Assembly: GCA_903928495.1 (NCBI GenBank)
Contig: CAIYQZ010000031.1
Location: 21,079 to 85,078 of the forward strand
DNA from: an uncultured bacterium
Lineage (GTDB): Bacteria; Pseudomonadota; Gammaproteobacteria; Burkholderiales; Burkholderiaceae_C
DNA length: 64,000 nucleotides
Direction: 5' to 3'
How positions within the stretch are numbered: position 1 is the stretch's first letter; the number at the start of each line of letters is the position of its first letter. The notes beneath the pieces are model-generated. The model saw only the letters and a list, made by a program, of their open reading frames with translations. It was not told the origin of the DNA and ran no database searches. Of this stretch, positions 62,440-64,000 are shown piece by piece. The translations under genes were made by a program, and so were the position numbers.

Positions 62440-64000
62440 ATGCAAGACACATTCAGCCACCAGGACGTGGAGCGCGCCGCGCACAGCCACTGGATCGCAC
62501 GCGACGCCTACCGGGTCACCGAGGACAGCAGCAAAACCAAGTTCTACGCCTGCTCCATGCTGCCTTACCCCAGCGGCAAGCTGCACATGGGTCATGTGCG
62601 CAACTACACCATCAACGACATGCTCACGCGCCACCTGCGCATGAAGGGCATGAACGTGCTGATGCCCATGGGCTGGGACGCGTTTGGCCTGCCTGCCGAA
62701 AACGCCGCGCTGAAAAACGGCGTGCCACCGGCCAAGTGGACGTATGAAAACATCGCCTACATGAAAAAGCAGATGCAGGCCATGGGCCTGGCCATCGACT
62801 GGAGCCGCGAAGTCGCCACCTGCGACCCCACGTACTACAAATGGAATCAATGGCTGTTTCTGAAGATGCTGGAGCGCGGCATTGCCTACCGCAAAACCCA
62901 GATCGTCAACTGGGATCCGGTGGACCAGACCGTGCTCGCCAACGAACAGGTCATTGATGGCAAAGGCTGGCGCACCGGCGCGCCGGTGGAAAAGCGGGAG
63001 ATCCCAGGCTACTACCTGAACATCACGGCCTACGCGCAGGAACTGCTGGACCATGTGCAGATGGGCAATGACAAGGCCACGCTGAACGGCTGGCCCGACA
63101 AAGTCCGGCTGATGCAGGAGAACTGGATCGGCAAGAGCGAAGGCGTGCGTTTTGCCTTCCCGCACAACATCGCTGGGGCCGACGGTGCGCTGATCGGCGA
63201 CGGCAAGATGTACGTGTTCACCACCCGTGCCGACACCATCATGGGCGTGACCTTTGCTGCGGTGGCGCCTGAGCACCCGATTGCGCTGCACGCTGCCGCC
63301 AGCAACCCTGCCTTGGCGGCGTTCATTGAAGAATGCAAAACCGGTGGCACCACCGAGGCCGAGCTGGCCACTCAAGAGAAAAAGGGCATGGCCACCGGCC
63401 TGTTCGTCACCCATCCGCTGACAGGGGCGCAGGTGGCCGTGTGGGTGGGCAACTATGTGCTCATGAGCTATGGCGACGGCGCGGTGATGGGCGTGCCCGC
63501 GCACGACGAGCGCGACTTTGCGTTTGCGCTGAAGTACGCACTGCCCATCCAGCAGGTGGTGTCGGTGGCTGGCCAGACGTTTGACAACCAGGTGTGGGCC
63601 GATTGGTACGCCGACAAGCAGAACGGCGTGTGCGTGAATTCCGGTGAGCTGGACGGTCTGAACCACAAGGCGGCCGTGAACAAGGTGGCCGAACTGCTGG
63701 CTGCCAAGGGTCTGGGCGAGAAGAAAACCACCTGGCGTCTGCGCGATTGGGGTGTGAGTCGCCAGCGCTACTGGGGCACGCCCATTCCCATCATCCATTG
63801 CGATGAACATGGTGCAGTGCCCGTGCCCGAAAAAGACCTGCCGGTGGTGCTGCCGCAAGACTGCATTCCCGACGGCTCGGGCAACCCGCTGCACAAGCAC
63901 GAAGGCTTCCACGCTGGCGTGACTTGCCCGGTGTGCGGCAAACCCGCCCGCCGCGAAACCGACACCATGGACACCTTTGTGGACTCGTCCTGGTACTTCA
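62440..64000 (+). CDS. leuS: Leucyl-tRNA synthetase (3' truncated by window end)
   Basis: Charges tRNA-Leu. The first 520 residues are present and the frame is open at the window end. ATG 62440 gives [18 protein letters not shown]; class I signature HMGH at 49-52 ([18 protein letters not shown]), then the segment [15 protein letters not shown], and the CP1 editing domain (about 225-430) with [20 protein letters not shown] and [18 protein letters not shown]. The KMSKS loop lies beyond the window. A TAAAAT box (62349-62354) is a possible -10. Confidence 0.97.
   Translation, partial: MQDTFSHQDVERAAHSHWIARDAYRVTEDSSKTKFYACSMLPYPSGKLHMGHVRNYTINDMLTRHLRMKGMNVLMPMGWDAFGLPAENAALKNGVPPAKWTYENIAYMKKQMQAMGLAIDWSREVATCDPTYYKWNQWLFLKMLERGIAYRKTQIVNWDPVDQTVLANEQVIDGKGWRTGAPVEKREIPGYYLNITAYAQELLDHVQMGNDKATLNGWPDKVRLMQENWIGKSEGVRFAFPHNIAGADGALIGDGKMYVFTTRADTIMGVTFAAVAPEHPIALHAAASNPALAAFIEECKTGGTTEAELATQEKKGMATGLFVTHPLTGAQVAVWVGNYVLMSYGDGAVMGVPAHDERDFAFALKYALPIQQVVSVAGQTFDNQVWADWYADKQNGVCVNSGELDGLNHKAAVNKVAELLAAKGLGEKKTTWRLRDWGVSRQRYWGTPIPIIHCDEHGAVPVPEKDLPVVLPQDCIPDGSGNPLHKHEGFHAGVTCPVCGKPARRETDTMDTFVDSSWYF

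Overview
The window looks like chromosome from a high-GC betaproteobacterium of the order Burkholderiales, most likely family Comamonadaceae. The grounds are protein sequence character (SecDF/YajC, PurB, Fmt, GlnE, the fur-bamE-dapB-exbBD-leuS order), TACAAT-type -10 boxes, and at least six copies of a ~50-nt imperfect repeat (core gcgcttg ... agctat) of a kind I recall as common between Comamonadaceae genes. No 16S gene, tRNA, transposase, prophage or CRISPR array was seen, so genus is not claimed. This is mostly core chromosome with a few accessory blocks.

Layout. 1-7.4 kb: the end of an efflux outer-membrane channel, then purC, class II fructose-bisphosphate aldolase and pyruvate kinase on the minus strand, then a lone Hpt protein tail-to-tail with a REC-PAS-GGDEF-EAL protein. 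7.4-14.6 kb: a tight minus-strand string def-fmt-azlC-azlD-response regulator-sensor kinase-eptA-PAP2 phosphatase. Its last four genes form a PmrAB/EptA-like lipid A modification unit, with a PmrA-box-like site before eptA. 14.8-17.2 kb: LysM protein and dprA. 17.3-22.9 kb: yajC-secD-secF and a DUF1631 protein. 23.1-27.3 kb: a fused indolepyruvate ferredoxin oxidoreductase divergent from an Lrp/AsnC regulator. 27.4-31.7 kb: a MASE1-like/CHASE/GGDEF/EAL protein tail-overlapping mltA, and a tiny membrane protein head-to-head with mltA. 31.8-39.5 kb: yhdP-nitrilase-sensor kinase-FixJ-type regulator, joined by 4-nt overlaps or a 10-nt gap. 39.6-42.9 kb: glnE and a rhombosortase-like protease.

43.4-50.6 kb is the most distinctive block: eight tightly packed plus-strand genes (FAD amine-oxidase-like, DUF1365, cyclopropane-fatty-acid synthase-like methyltransferase, chalcone-isomerase-like, MelB-type transporter, DUF3833 lipoprotein, SDR, NTF2-like). 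They are likely a membrane-lipid modification or photo-oxidative stress operon. 50.6-57.1 kb: a GST divergent from purB, YaeQ, a di-iron/metallo-beta-lactamase-fold protein, a DUF3717-DUF1289 protein, and a patatin divergent from an MFS transporter. 57.3-64 kb: hpf, ptsN-hprK, fur divergent from bamE, dapB, exbB-exbD and the first part of leuS.

The most useful leads are the eight-gene lipid operon with a candidate operator in its 424-bp upstream region; repeat copies lying in frame inside fmt and inside a transporter gene; a terminator hairpin in the short leader of purC; and the YhdP operon that carries its own two-component system. Calls rest on reading the sequence and remembered family motifs; no database search was run.
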